Shown: positions 1 to 7,704, numbered from the stretch's first letter. The stretch: DNA of 45,948 bases from Desulfovibrio sp. (GCA_024699605.1 JAILPJ010000036.1:1-45948); one strand, 5' to 3'. A program made the numbers and translations. The notes: generated by a model from the sequence alone, not told the origin.

Positions 1-167
1 CATCCGGTCAAACAAGCGACAAACAGAAGTGGTGGCAACTCATGACGGGCTCACGAGGTCGAAATACCCATATACATTCATCATATTTATATTATACTTA
101 TTTCATATATCTATAAAATTTTATTTGTGGATAGACACTAAAAACGTTAAAAAGATGTGGTACATGG
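1..167. other. AT-rich non-coding DNA upstream of the RuvC fragment
   Basis: The first 60 bases are GC-balanced and the next 100 very AT-rich, without a recognisable coding frame. In IscB loci the guide (omega) RNA is encoded directly upstream of the nuclease gene, so this is where one would sit. I see only short complementary segments (for example CTC/GAG around 40-57) and cannot support an RNA from the sequence. No CRISPR repeats are present. Confidence 0.3.
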
Positions 168-623
168 TTGCTTTATGAGACAAAGTTTCCTGTCGTTTCT
201 CCCTGTTTTGTCGGACTCGACCTTGGGCGAGAAAACTTCGGCTGCGCCGTTGCTATCGAAAAACAGGGAAAGCTTGACATAGTGCATTCAAGCAACTGCG
301 AAACCGAAAACAAAAAAATTCCGGGGCGGATAAAAGAGAGAAAAATCGCACGAGCTGCAAGAAGACGACATCATCGTGAAAAGAGAAAGCGCCGTGCGAA
401 ACAATGCGGGACGCTGCTGAACAAAGATCTCATTCGACAATATCCCGGATTTCATGACGGAGAGATTACTGTCAAGGGAATCAGAAACAAAGTACGGATC
501 GTTCATAAGAAAACAACGACAAGATACTATCTTGATGAAATTACTGAAAAAATGTTCCCAATCGAACAGTCTCAAGTTCTGCAACACAATGCCGGCTGGT
601 GTTTTTATACTAAAAATTTTTAA
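168..623 (+). pseudogene. RuvC-I plus bridge-helix fragment of an IscB/Cas9-class nuclease
   Basis: The 151-residue product opens, after about 15 residues, with a RuvC-I-like strand (VGLDLGRENFGCAVAI, with the catalytic-type Asp in GLD) and follows about 35 residues later with a dense arginine/lysine helix (residues ~53-79, core RAARRRHHREKRKRR). That pairing, RuvC-I then arginine-rich bridge helix, is the signature of IscB, IsrB and Cas9. RuvC-II, HNH and RuvC-III are absent, and so is the N-terminal PLMP-type segment of IscB, so this is a remnant or a truncated derivative. The C-terminal half (including TRYYLDEITEKMF) is faintly reminiscent of Cas9 REC-lobe sequence but I cannot assign it. 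The start is TTG at 168; an ATG at 164 is out of frame and stops at once, and no good ribosome binding site is visible. The gene lies in AT-rich DNA unlike the rest of the window. Family class is likely, exact subfamily unsure. Confidence 0.5.
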
Positions 624-738
624 TATATAAGATACACTAATTTTTGTCAATGACTGCAATTTCGTAAATAAGAGTTTCGGGTGAAAATGAAAAAAATCTT
701 TTTTCGTTAAGGATATCAACGTATTACATTCGCCCGTA

Positions 739-753
739 TTGACCTTGTGTCAA
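739..753. promoter_or_regulatory. TTGAC-N5-GTCAA palindrome upstream of the epimerase
   Basis: Perfect inverted repeat TTGAC-cttgt-GTCAA about 50 bases before the chosen epimerase start at 802. A near-identical copy lies at 4991-5005 and a half copy near 4927-4936. The symmetry and spacing look like a site for a dimeric helix-turn-helix regulator of the CRP/FNR kind, but no regulator can be named from sequence alone. Confidence 0.35.
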
Positions 754-801
754 CAATTTTTGCAAATAGCTCATCACGGATTCAAGCATAAGGATATGCT
801 C

Positions 802-1749
802 ATGCATCAGCGCAAAAGGATTCTCGTCACCGGCGGTTCCGGTTTCCTCGGTTCTCATCTCTGCCGTAGACTGCTCAAAGAAAACAATGATGTCCTCTGT
901 GTAGACAACTTCTTTTCCAGCGCCCGTGACAATGTCCTTGATCTGACAAGCCATCCCCATTTTGAACTCATCCGGCACGACATTACACAGCCCCTGCAGG
1001 TGGAAGTTGACGAAATTTATAATCTCGCCTGCCCGGCCTCACCCATCCACTATCAGTACGATCCCGTGCAAACCATCAAAACCTGTGTCCTCGGCAGTGC
1101 CAATATGCTGGATCTGGCCAGACGTCTGAAATGCAAAATTTTTCAGGCCTCGACCAGTGAAGTCTACGGTGACCCGGAAGAGAATCCGCAGAATGAACGC
1201 TATTGGGGCCATGTCAATCCCAATGGCATCCGTTCTTGCTACGACGAGGGCAAACGCTGTGCTGAAGCGCTGTTTTTCTCGTACTTCAGAGAATATCAGG
1301 TGCCGGTGAAAATCGGTCGCATTTTCAATACCTACGGTCCCTGCATGCACCCCAACGACGGCCGCGTGGTCTCCAACTTTATTGTGCAGGCTTTGCGCAA
1401 TGAGCCGCTCACCATTTACGGTGAAGGCTCACAGACCCGCTCCTTTTGCTATGTCGACGACCTCATCGACTGCATGATTCGCTTTATGGCCACCGACTGT
1501 GACGTGACCGGTCCCATCAATATGGGCAATCCCGACGAATTCACGATTCTTGAGCTGGCGCAAAAAGTGCTCGCGCTCACCGCAAGCCAATCGGTCATAG
1601 ACTACCGCCCCTTGCCCGGCGATGATCCAAGACAACGCAAGCCTGATATTTCTCTGGCCAAGGACTTGCTCAACTGGGAGCCTCGCATTTCCCTCGAAGA
1701 CGGCCTGCAAAAGACCATCCCCTATTTCCGCACGATGCTCAACGCCTAA
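802..1749 (+). CDS. uxs: UDP-glucuronate decarboxylase (UDP-xylose synthase)-like epimerase
   Basis: Extended short-chain dehydrogenase of 315 residues that would convert UDP-glucuronate to UDP-xylose through a UDP-4-keto intermediate, feeding surface polysaccharide. The Rossmann motif [10 protein letters not shown] is at the N-terminus, STSEVYG-type and SCYDEGKR segments carry the Ser/Tyr-x3-Lys catalytic set, and GRIFNTYGP and RSFCYVDDL are typical of this UXS group. I start at ATG 802 because AAGGA at 790-794 sits 7 bases before it; a longer frame from 739 would translate through the palindrome at 739-753, and ATG 796 is too close to the ribosome binding site. The next gene begins 56 bases downstream in the same direction, so co-expression with the c-di-GMP phosphodiesterase is plausible. 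A dTDP-glucose dehydratase-like role is less likely given the motif spellings. Confidence 0.88.
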   Translation: MHQRKRILVTGGSGFLGSHLCRRLLKENNDVLCVDNFFSSARDNVLDLTSHPHFELIRHDITQPLQVEVDEIYNLACPASPIHYQYDPVQTIKTCVLGSANMLDLARRLKCKIFQASTSEVYGDPEENPQNERYWGHVNPNGIRSCYDEGKRCAEALFFSYFREYQVPVKIGRIFNTYGPCMHPNDGRVVSNFIVQALRNEPLTIYGEGSQTRSFCYVDDLIDCMIRFMATDCDVTGPINMGNPDEFTILELAQKVLALTASQSVIDYRPLPGDDPRQRKPDISLAKDLLNWEPRISLEDGLQKTIPYFRTMLNA

Positions 1750-1805
1750 AGATCAAAAGCAACAGACGTCAAGCCAAAAACAAGCTTCACTTTCAGGAAA
1801 AGAAC

Positions 1806-4028
1806 GTGATTTCCAAGACTTTCCTCAAAAAGAGCCGCCTTTTTCTGTGCACCATCATCTTTGATCTTTTTCTCATTCTCTGCGTTGTTCTGCTCATGCG
1901 CCACACGCAGGAGCTGCTGGCTTCTGACGCACGCCTCAATCTCGCAGAAATCACCAAGCAAAATCGTGATGGCATTGCCAACAATATCAATCTTGAGCTC
2001 AAGAATCAGCAGCTTGACGCACGCAATCTCGCCGCAAAACTGGAAGGCGATCAGGTCGATGCCTATGAAATGAATATCGCGCTCATGGCTCTGCACGGTA
2101 TGAGCAGCCAGCATCTTTTTGTGGCTTCCCGTGACGGGACAGTCTACGTCGGTCTCGACGAAAAAGCCTATGACATTTCCGACCGCCAGTATTTCAGACG
2201 CGCCAGAGCCGGCAATCCCAATATCTCCAATATGCTCGAAGACAAGACCAACGGCGACAAGGTCTTCATCAGCAGCGTCCCCATCTATCTGCAGAATAAA
2301 GTGGTCGGAACCCTGCAGAAACGCTACCTGCCACAGCAACTCTACGCCATCATTGTGCCTCCGCTTTTTTCCTCCAAGGGTCGATCCTACATCATTTCAC
2401 CCAACGGAACGATCATCATTTCCTCGCACGTTGAAGACAACGATGCCAGCAGAAATCTTTTTCTGGAGCTCAATATCTACGACGACAGCGAAAGCAGAAA
2501 GCAGCTGCGCAACGACATTTCCCAGGGCAAAGCCGGTGTCTTTATGTCTGAAACCGAAGATGGGCACAAAATTTTTTCAGCCTATCAGAAAATTAAAAAC
2601 GCCCACGACTGGATCCTTGTCACCAGCATCGACATCGAGGCCATTTCCCCCCATGCCCGACAGATCATCCATCAGTTTTACATCATTCTCCTGGCGCTCT
2701 GCCTGGTCTTTGGTGTCACCCTGATCTACATCATCAATCTCAAACAAAAAGAACATCAAGAACTGGAAAGGCTGGCCTTTTCCGACCCCATCACCGGTGG
2801 CTACACCTTCAATAAGCTGGTCGCCTCGCTGCCCAGCATCATCGCCAATGCCCCCGAGGTCAAATCCTGGCATCTGTTGGCCTTTGACATTGACAAATTC
2901 CGCTACATCAACAGTTTCTACGGCTTTGATCACGGCAATTTCATTTTGCGCGAAGTCTCTCGTAAAATTTCCTCGCGTCTTGGTCCCAATGAAATGCTCA
3001 CCCACCTTTGGGGTGACTATTTTGCCGCTCTGCTCTCTCGCGATAATCCGCTCGAAGACGAGACCTTGCTTGCGCCACTCAAGACGTCCTGGGACATGTC
3101 CATTTCCTTTTCTGGCGGTCTGTACCTGATCACCAATCCCCAGGAAAACGTCCGCGACATGTACGACAAGGCCAGTCTGGCCACGAGCATGATCAAGAAG
3201 GATATCCACACCTCACTCAATCTCTACGACGACTCTCTCAATCAGAATCTGATCAAAAACGAGGCCTTGAAGCATCGTATCCTCAAGGCCATCACCGATG
3301 AGGAGATTTTACCCTTCTTCCAGCCCAAGGTGGACATTGTCACCGGACTGATTGTGGGCGCCGAAGCGCTCGCCCGCTGGCGCAAGCCCAATGGCGAGAT
3401 GGTTTCCCCGGCTGAATTCATCCCCATCTGTGAATCTTCGGGGCTGATCGTCGAAGTGGATTTGCTGATCTACCGCAAGGTGCTTGAATTCATCCGTCAT
3501 CATCTCGATCTCAAGCACAACTGCACGCCCATTTCCGTCAATTTCTCCCGCAAGCACTTGGAAGACGGAGCGTTCCTGGAAAAATTGACCAATCTGCTCA
3601 AAATCTACGACGTTCCTGCCAACCTGATTGAACTGGAGCTCACGGAGAGCCTCTTCTACGACAATCAAAAAGCCATTATCGAGCTGGTCAACGAGCTGTC
3701 CAAACTGGGCATCAAAGTTTCCATGGACGACTTCGGCACAGGCTACTCCTCTCTGAGCATGCTCAAGGACGTGCATATCGACGTCTTAAAAATCGATCAG
3801 TCCTTCTTAAGGCAGTCGGATCAGAAGGAAAAGCGTGATATCATCTTCGCCTCCATTGTCTCCATGGCCACGCAGCTGGGAATCAATGTGGTGGTGGAAG
3901 GAGTGGAAACAGAAGAAAATGTCAATCTGATGCTCAGAAGTTCCTGCCGTGTGGCCCAGGGCTTTTACTATTCCAAGCCCTTGCCTCCGGAACAGTTTGA
4001 AGACATCTATGCCCAGGGCAGCCTCTAG
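1806..4028 (+). CDS. Membrane c-di-GMP phosphodiesterase (Cache-like sensor, degenerate GGDEF, EAL)
   Basis: A 740-residue inner-membrane signalling protein. One membrane helix lies at ~12-31 and another at ~291-313, enclosing a ~260-residue periplasmic domain whose DISDRQYFRRA segment is typical of Cache sensors. The cytoplasmic part has a GGDEF-fold domain (~325-480) whose signature is WGDYF (402-406), so cyclase activity should be lost and the domain may only bind nucleotide. The EAL domain is intact: E520-A521-L522, DDFGTGYSS at 641 onward and GVETEEN near the end, all expected for hydrolysis of c-di-GMP to pGpG. Start is GTG 1806 with AGGA at 1795-1798. It follows the epimerase by 56 bases and its stop overlaps the stop of the convergent PHP gene. 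Net function inferred: sensor-regulated phosphodiesterase. Confidence 0.9.
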   Translation: MISKTFLKKSRLFLCTIIFDLFLILCVVLLMRHTQELLASDARLNLAEITKQNRDGIANNINLELKNQQLDARNLAAKLEGDQVDAYEMNIALMALHGMSSQHLFVASRDGTVYVGLDEKAYDISDRQYFRRARAGNPNISNMLEDKTNGDKVFISSVPIYLQNKVVGTLQKRYLPQQLYAIIVPPLFSSKGRSYIISPNGTIIISSHVEDNDASRNLFLELNIYDDSESRKQLRNDISQGKAGVFMSETEDGHKIFSAYQKIKNAHDWILVTSIDIEAISPHARQIIHQFYIILLALCLVFGVTLIYIINLKQKEHQELERLAFSDPITGGYTFNKLVASLPSIIANAPEVKSWHLLAFDIDKFRYINSFYGFDHGNFILREVSRKISSRLGPNEMLTHLWGDYFAALLSRDNPLEDETLLAPLKTSWDMSISFSGGLYLITNPQENVRDMYDKASLATSMIKKDIHTSLNLYDDSLNQNLIKNEALKHRILKAITDEEILPFFQPKVDIVTGLIVGAEALARWRKPNGEMVSPAEFIPICESSGLIVEVDLLIYRKVLEFIRHHLDLKHNCTPISVNFSRKHLEDGAFLEKLTNLLKIYDVPANLIELELTESLFYDNQKAIIELVNELSKLGIKVSMDDFGTGYSSLSMLKDVHIDVLKIDQSFLRQSDQKEKRDIIFASIVSMATQLGINVVVEGVETEENVNLMLRSSCRVAQGFYYSKPLPPEQFEDIYAQGSL

Positions 4029-4891
4029 GCCTCGACCAATCGACCTTGAGCGCGCCTGCGCTGCAGAAGTTTTTCCAGTATTTCCCAGGGCAATTGCAGA
4101 TTATTGCGGCCAGTTCCCAGCTGCACATGCGGCTTATTGCGGCCGTGATAGTCACTGCCACCGCTCAGATCAAGGCCCAGAGCCTGGGCCCAGGCCTGAC
4201 AGATATGCACATCGCAGGCTTTGTGTTCACTGTGCCAGGCCTCAAGGGCATCCAGACCAATGCCTGCAAGCCGCTTGATGGTCGCAAAAAGCCAGGACTC
4301 AGGGTAGCCGTGCAGCAAAGGGTGCGCCAGCGAGACCGTAGCGCCGGCTCGCACCAGACAGGGAATAACTTCGTCCGGGGAGAGAACCTGCTTGGGCACA
4401 TAAGCCGGCCGACCACTGGCCAGATAGCGATCAAAAGCCTCTGCCAAGCTTTGGACATAGCCGTGCTGCAGAAGCGCCCTGGCGATATGCGGTCGCCCCA
4501 CTGTGCCCTGGCCGGCAAAGCGCCTCACCTCTTCCATGTTCACCTGGCACCCCAAAGCACAGAGTTTTTCCAGCATACGCTCATTGCGTAAGGCTCGCTG
4601 CGCGCGCAGGCGGGTCAGCAACGCCTCAAGTGGAGCACAGTTTCTTGGCAGCCAGTAGCCAAGAATATGCATCTCCCCACGTTCTGTCATGGTGGACAAT
4701 TCACAGGCGCGCACAACCTGCACGCCCAGGGCATGACCTGCGGCCACGGCCTGCTCAAGGCCCTCGCACGTGTCATGGTCTGTGACCGCAATGGCCGCCA
4801 GTCCTGCTGCACGGGCTTTTTGTACAAGCTCCTCAGGCTGATCAGTGCCATCGGAGAAGGACGTGTGGGTATGCAAATCAATGCGTCGCAC
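4025..4891 (-). CDS. PHP-domain phosphoesterase (TrpH/RNase AM-like)
   Basis: A 288-residue PHP-family metal-dependent phosphoesterase. The first PHP motif HTHTSFSDG is at residues 7-15, followed by AVTDHDT near 35-41, both metal-ligand motifs; ELSTMTERGEMHILGY, VGRPHIARAL and SLAHPLLHG (with histidines) and the C-terminal GGSDYHG supply the remaining ligands. Relatives in this group hydrolyse 3',5'-nucleoside bisphosphates (pAp) or trim RNA 5' ends. Length is usual for the family. It reads leftward, convergent with the EAL gene (4-base overlap of the two ends), and its promoter must lie in the 229-base divergent region before the Trm112-like gene. Exact substrate cannot be told from sequence. 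Confidence 0.87.
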   Translation of the reverse strand: MRRIDLHTHTSFSDGTDQPEELVQKARAAGLAAIAVTDHDTCEGLEQAVAAGHALGVQVVRACELSTMTERGEMHILGYWLPRNCAPLEALLTRLRAQRALRNERMLEKLCALGCQVNMEEVRRFAGQGTVGRPHIARALLQHGYVQSLAEAFDRYLASGRPAYVPKQVLSPDEVIPCLVRAGATVSLAHPLLHGYPESWLFATIKRLAGIGLDALEAWHSEHKACDVHICQAWAQALGLDLSGGSDYHGRNKPHVQLGTGRNNLQLPWEILEKLLQRRRAQGRLVEA

Positions 4892-4989
4892 GGAAAGCCT
4901 CTCTGTGTTACAGCTTTTTTAGGATACTTGTGTCAACGAGCTTGTGCCTTTTGGACAGCCTGTGATCGTCAAATCCATTACGGCCGGTT

Positions 4990-5006
4990 GTTGACCTTAC
5001 GTCAAC
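4990..5006. promoter_or_regulatory. Second TTGAC-N5-GTCAA palindrome, divergent PHP/Trm112 region
   Basis: GTTGAC-cttac-GTCAAC is a perfect inverted repeat in the region between the divergent PHP and Trm112-like genes (4892-5120). It matches the copy at 739-753, and CTTGTGTCAAC at 4927-4937 looks like a related half site, so the region may hold two operators for one regulator. Confidence 0.35.
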
Positions 5007-5120
5007 ACCTCTGTCGTCTGATCAGCGTATCAGACGCCTCTTGCTATCAATACAAGGAAAACACCGAAGGCGGCGTATCCTCCCTGATCGCACGACCGGG
5101 GTTTCCACGCCGAAGAACTG

Positions 5121-5324
5121 ATGAATATTTCCGAAATTCTGCATATTCTGGCCTGTCCGGAATGTCATGGCAAGCTCCGTCTTGAAGGCAGTGAGAACGA
5201 GCCTCTCGGTCTTGTCTGCGAACACTGTGCCTGTGTCTATCCCATTGAAGACCAGATCCCCGTGCTCCTGACCAGTGAAGCCATTGCCCTGGCTGACTGG
5301 CAAAAGCGACAAAAAAGCAACTGA
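5121..5324 (+). CDS. Trm112-family zinc-ribbon protein
   Basis: A 67-residue protein of the Trm112 family (YcaR-type). It starts with a short helix and then the pair ILACPECHGKL (Cys12, Cys15) and VCEHCACVYPIEDQIPVLL, giving a four-cysteine zinc ribbon followed by the conserved YPI-x-ExIPVLL-like strand. Bacterial members are small, cytosolic, and often sit beside methyltransferase or envelope genes; their biochemical role is mostly unknown, whereas eukaryotic Trm112 activates methyltransferases. Stop is only 12 bases before yfcE, with yfcE and maf following in the same direction, so these three probably form one operon. Confidence 0.85.
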   Translation: MNISEILHILACPECHGKLRLEGSENEPLGLVCEHCACVYPIEDQIPVLLTSEAIALADWQKRQKSN

Positions 5325-5336
5325 AGGGAGTGTTCC

Positions 5337-5897
5337 ATGCGCATACTCATTGCCTCGGATCTCCACGGCTCTCTTTCCAGCCTCAACTTTCTCGTCAACA
5401 AGGCCGAAGAACTGGCTCCGGATATGCTGGTGCTTTTGGGAGATCTTGTCTACCACGGTCCACGCAATCCCCTGCCTGAAGGCTATGACACACGCAGTGT
5501 GCTCACTGATATGGAGAGAATCCGGGCGCTTCCCTGCCCCATCACCGCCGTGCGAGGCAATTGCGATGCCGAAGTCGATCTGGCGCATCTGCCCTTCACT
5601 GTTGTGGAAAATGCCTGGATCAACTGTGACGGCCTGGCCATCTTTGCCAGCCACGGCCATAGACTCCCAGAAAGACCTCCGCTGCCGGCCGGTTTTCCGG
5701 AAGGTTGCGTCCTGCTCCGAGGCCATACCCACATTCCACGTGCGGAAACCCTTGCGGGCTTCCATTTCTGGAATCCCGGCTCCCTCTCCCTGCCCAAGGG
5801 CGGCAGCCGACGCTCCTTTGCGGTCTATGAAAACCGCACCTTTACCGTGTACGAACTGGACGGTGAAGCCGTCTTACAGCACAAGGTTGCGTCGTGA
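5337..5897 (+). CDS. yfcE: YfcE/MJ0936-type metallophosphoesterase
   Basis: A 186-residue calcineurin-like phosphodiesterase. The five metal-binding blocks are all visible in order: ASDLHG (residues 6-11), GDLVYHGPRN, RGNCD, ASHGH and GHTHIP. YfcE in E. coli is a manganese-dependent phosphodiesterase tested on artificial substrates; the physiological substrate is unknown. GAAGGGAG ribosome binding site is directly upstream. The TGA stop overlaps the GTG start of maf by four bases (GTGA), so the two are translationally coupled. Confidence 0.9.
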   Translation: MRILIASDLHGSLSSLNFLVNKAEELAPDMLVLLGDLVYHGPRNPLPEGYDTRSVLTDMERIRALPCPITAVRGNCDAEVDLAHLPFTVVENAWINCDGLAIFASHGHRLPERPPLPAGFPEGCVLLRGHTHIPRAETLAGFHFWNPGSLSLPKGGSRRSFAVYENRTFTVYELDGEAVLQHKVAS

Positions 5898-6523
5898 GCG
5901 AAATGCGACCAGTGTTCAGACTCTGTGGCGTAAGCGATCTCTTTTTGGCCTCAGCCTCACCCAGACGGCAGCAATTTCTTGCTGAGCTGGGCCTCCCCTA
6001 CCAGGTGCTGACAAATCCCAGCTGCGAACTTAGTCCCGAGCCGGGGGAGGATCCTCGACTCTTTACAGCACGGGCGGCAGAACAGAAGGCCCGGCAGACC
6101 GTACCGCTCATCCCCGAGTCGTGCCAAATCCCCTTGCTCATCGCCGCCGATACCGTGGTTTCCATTGACGGAAGCATTTTGGGCAAGCCAGCAAATAGCG
6201 CTCACGCCCTGGCCATGCTGAGTCGCCTTTCTGGCCGCAGCCACCAGGTGACCACTTCTGTCTGTGTCATCCTTCCCCGCAAACGCCAAGAAAGCTCTTT
6301 TGCCTTCAGCGATCAAAGCTCTGTGACCTTCTATGACTGGCCACAAGAGACGCTCTCTGCCTACGCGCAGAGCGAGGAGCCCCTTGATAAAGCCGGAGCC
6401 TACGCCATCCAGGGGCAAGGCGCCTTCCTGGTGAAAGCCATTCAGGGTTCCTGGTCAACCGTAGTGGGGCTACCGCTCTCCCGCCTCTGTCACGAATTAC
6501 TTGAGCGCAAACTCATAGCCTGA
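5894..6523 (+). CDS. maf: Maf-family nucleotide pyrophosphatase
   Basis: A 209-residue house-cleaning NTP pyrophosphatase that hydrolyses non-canonical or methylated nucleoside triphosphates and can affect septum formation. LASASPRRQQFL is the N-terminal Maf motif, AADTVVSIDG holds the catalytic Asp, and GKPANSAHALAMLSRLSGRSHQVTTSV is the standard substrate-contact region (long stretch; key residues K, S, G, R, H). GAYAIQGQGAFLV closes the family pattern. GTG 5894 overlaps the yfcE stop; an ATG at 5903 is a possible alternative. A bidirectional terminator follows at 6526-6558. Confidence 0.92.
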   Translation: MSEMRPVFRLCGVSDLFLASASPRRQQFLAELGLPYQVLTNPSCELSPEPGEDPRLFTARAAEQKARQTVPLIPESCQIPLLIAADTVVSIDGSILGKPANSAHALAMLSRLSGRSHQVTTSVCVILPRKRQESSFAFSDQSSVTFYDWPQETLSAYAQSEEPLDKAGAYAIQGQGAFLVKAIQGSWSTVVGLPLSRLCHELLERKLIA

Positions 6524-6525
6524 GC

Positions 6526-6558
6526 AAAAAAAGGAAGGCCAATAGCCTTCCTCTTTTC
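6526..6558. terminator. Bidirectional rho-independent terminator between maf and the HMA2 gene
   Basis: Stem GGAAGGC / GCCTTCC with loop CAATA, preceded by seven A and followed by TCTTTT, so it can serve both the rightward maf operon and the leftward gene ending at 6575. Confidence 0.75.
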
Positions 6559-6574
6559 GACCATTTCCCCAAAA

Positions 6575-7024
6575 TTACAGCGCTGCGCGCCTGACCCAGA
6601 CATGCCGGCCCAGCAAGACTAAAACGGCCGTAGAAATCGCGAGGTGGGCGCTGCCACTGCCCACAAAACCAAAGAGCGCCGCCAAACCCAACAGGAGCAG
6701 CAGACTGCGGTTTTCAATTTTGCGCAAGTTCACCCCGAACAGCTGCTCAAGACATTGGGGAACCAGGCTCTTTTCTTTATCCTTGACCGCCTGGGCCGCC
6801 AATTCGGGAATTTCCTTCTCCAGACTGGCCAAAAGGCTGGCCAGTGAAAGCGTTGGATCAAAAAAGAGCAGAAGCGACCCTGCCCCCTGCCGCACTTCGC
6901 GAACTTTCTTCTGTTTGCTCAGGACCTCCAAGGCCTTCTGCTGTCCCTCTGCTGTTTTAAAAACGGCATGGCGCAAACGAACTCTACCTTCAAGAGCACT
7001 GACAACATACGAGGGGAGGGACAT
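6575..7024 (-). CDS. HMA2-fold membrane protein, ferrosome-associated
   Basis: A 149-residue protein with an HMA2-type ferredoxin-fold domain at residues ~1-75 and a hydrophobic C-terminus with two likely membrane helices (RSLLLLLGLAALFGFVGSG and AHLAISTAVLVLLG). The HMA fold is recognised from EGRVRLRH near residue 12 and GSLLLFFDP near 48, the same two blocks as in the N-terminus of the ATPase (GRMRIR, GSLLIFYD) and in the small protein at 9871 (EGRIRLRHP, GSVLILYD). No CxxC metal-binding motif is present, so it probably is not a classical metallochaperone. AAAGGAG lies 8 bases before ATG 7024. It is divergent from the fez-like operon and may be an accessory component of the same iron-granule system; this last point is inference. 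Confidence 0.75.
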   Translation of the reverse strand: MSLPSYVVSALEGRVRLRHAVFKTAEGQQKALEVLSKQKKVREVRQGAGSLLLFFDPTLSLASLLASLEKEIPELAAQAVKDKEKSLVPQCLEQLFGVNLRKIENRSLLLLLGLAALFGFVGSGSAHLAISTAVLVLLGRHVWVRRAAL

Positions 7025-7361
7025 AAGCTATTCTCCTTTTTGAATTTCGATTTCTTTTTTCTTGACAATGAAAAAGGAAGTCGTTATCTATATAGCTGTG
7101 AAAGGTTGCAAAGTCAAAGTAAAAACGCCTATTGCAAGAGAGGTCGCCTCAACACACGACCCTGAACAACGACAAATGTTCACCAAACGGTAACGATCTC
7201 CGACGTAAGATCATTGCTTGCTTGGAAACAAGCTGCTCATTTTTTTTGTCAAAAATACCATTTTTTTTGACATTCTTGACTTGTACCCATTTTTTTGCTC
7301 TTCTTTTTTTGCAAAGCCCACGATGTCGACTTTGTCTACTCTTCTCTCAGGAGGTACAGTT
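7025..7361. promoter_or_regulatory. fezA: Divergent 337-base control region of the fez-like module
   Basis: No gene is visible. Rightward there is TTGACA at 7062-7067 with a weak TATCTA 17 bases on (7085-7090). At 7216-7247 a small stem GCTTG/CAAGC is followed by eight T, so a transcript from the first promoter could end there (about 150 nt). At 7247-7272 is the inverted repeat TGTCAAAAA-N8-TTTTTGACA, whose right arm doubles as a perfect -35 box; no good -10 follows. The 100 bases before fezA are strikingly T-rich. GGAGG at 7350-7354 is the fezA ribosome binding site. Confidence 0.45.
7247..7272. promoter_or_regulatory. TGTCAAAAA-N8-TTTTTGACA inverted repeat (operator candidate)
   Basis: Nine-base perfect arms at 7247-7255 and 7264-7272, 90 bases upstream of fezA. 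The right arm contains TTGACA, so a bound dimer would cover a -35 region. Ferrosome operons elsewhere are iron-controlled, but this repeat does not read as a standard Fur box. Confidence 0.4.
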
Positions 7362-7616
7362 ATGAATGACGGACTGAAATACGGACTCTTTTTACTCGCT
7401 GGTGTTGCTCTGGGGGCTCTGGGAGCCGTTGCCGTCAGCAAAGGCAAACTCGATTTGCGGCCTGTGACCGCTGATCTTTTGAGCCGCGGGATGGACGTCA
7501 AAGACGCCATTCTCGGTAAATTTGAAGCCGTGAAGGAAGATTTGGAAGATATGGCTGCCGCCGCGCGCCAGAAGTCTGATAAGCGTAAGGCTGAAGCCGC
7601 CAGCGAACAAGCCTAA
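7362..7616 (+). CDS. fezA: FezA-like small membrane protein of the ferrosome cluster
   Basis: An 84-residue protein: a single N-terminal membrane helix (residues ~7-25) rich in glycine, with GxxxG patterns (G4/G8, G14/G18, then G21), followed by a charged amphipathic tail ending in alternating Lys, Glu and Ala. It comes immediately before a P1B-6-type ATPase and an HMA-fold protein, the arrangement described for ferrosome genes, where FezA is a small membrane-associated partner of the ATPase. Start is ATG 7362 with CAGGAGG seven bases upstream; a longer frame from 7218 would run through the T-rich control region. A terminator-like hairpin at 7654-7704 separates it from fezB, which could make FezA more abundant than the ATPase. 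Assignment rests on position and shape, not on strong residue identity. Confidence 0.6.
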   Translation: MNDGLKYGLFLLAGVALGALGAVAVSKGKLDLRPVTADLLSRGMDVKDAILGKFEAVKEDLEDMAAAARQKSDKRKAEAASEQA

Positions 7617-7653
7617 GATAACTCGTGTCCCTTCGGGGAATGTCACAATTTAG

Positions 7654-7704
7654 GTCCTGCGTCATACCTAATGATTGGGCATGCGCAGGGCTTTTTCTTT
7701 TTGC
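7654..7704 (+). terminator. Intrinsic terminator/attenuator between fezA and fezB
   Basis: Long stem GTCCTGCG(t)CAT (7654-7665) / ATGCGCAGGGC (7681-7691), with an inner CCTAA/TTGGG helix, followed by CTTTTTCTTTTT. It lies inside an apparent operon, so partial read-through is expected. Confidence 0.65.

Noticed and set aside
288..719. Minus-strand frame of 143 residues opposite the RuvC fragment
   Set aside because: Its sequence is Phe/Ser/Leu-rich as expected for the antisense of a basic AT-rich gene, while the plus strand has a recognisable motif order.
1..720. CRISPR array next to the RuvC fragment
   Set aside because: No direct repeats with spacers occur in the left part of the window.
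739..801. Extended start for the epimerase
   Set aside because: It would encode the TTGAC palindrome and residues not found in UXS-type enzymes; AAGGA at 790-794 supports ATG 802.
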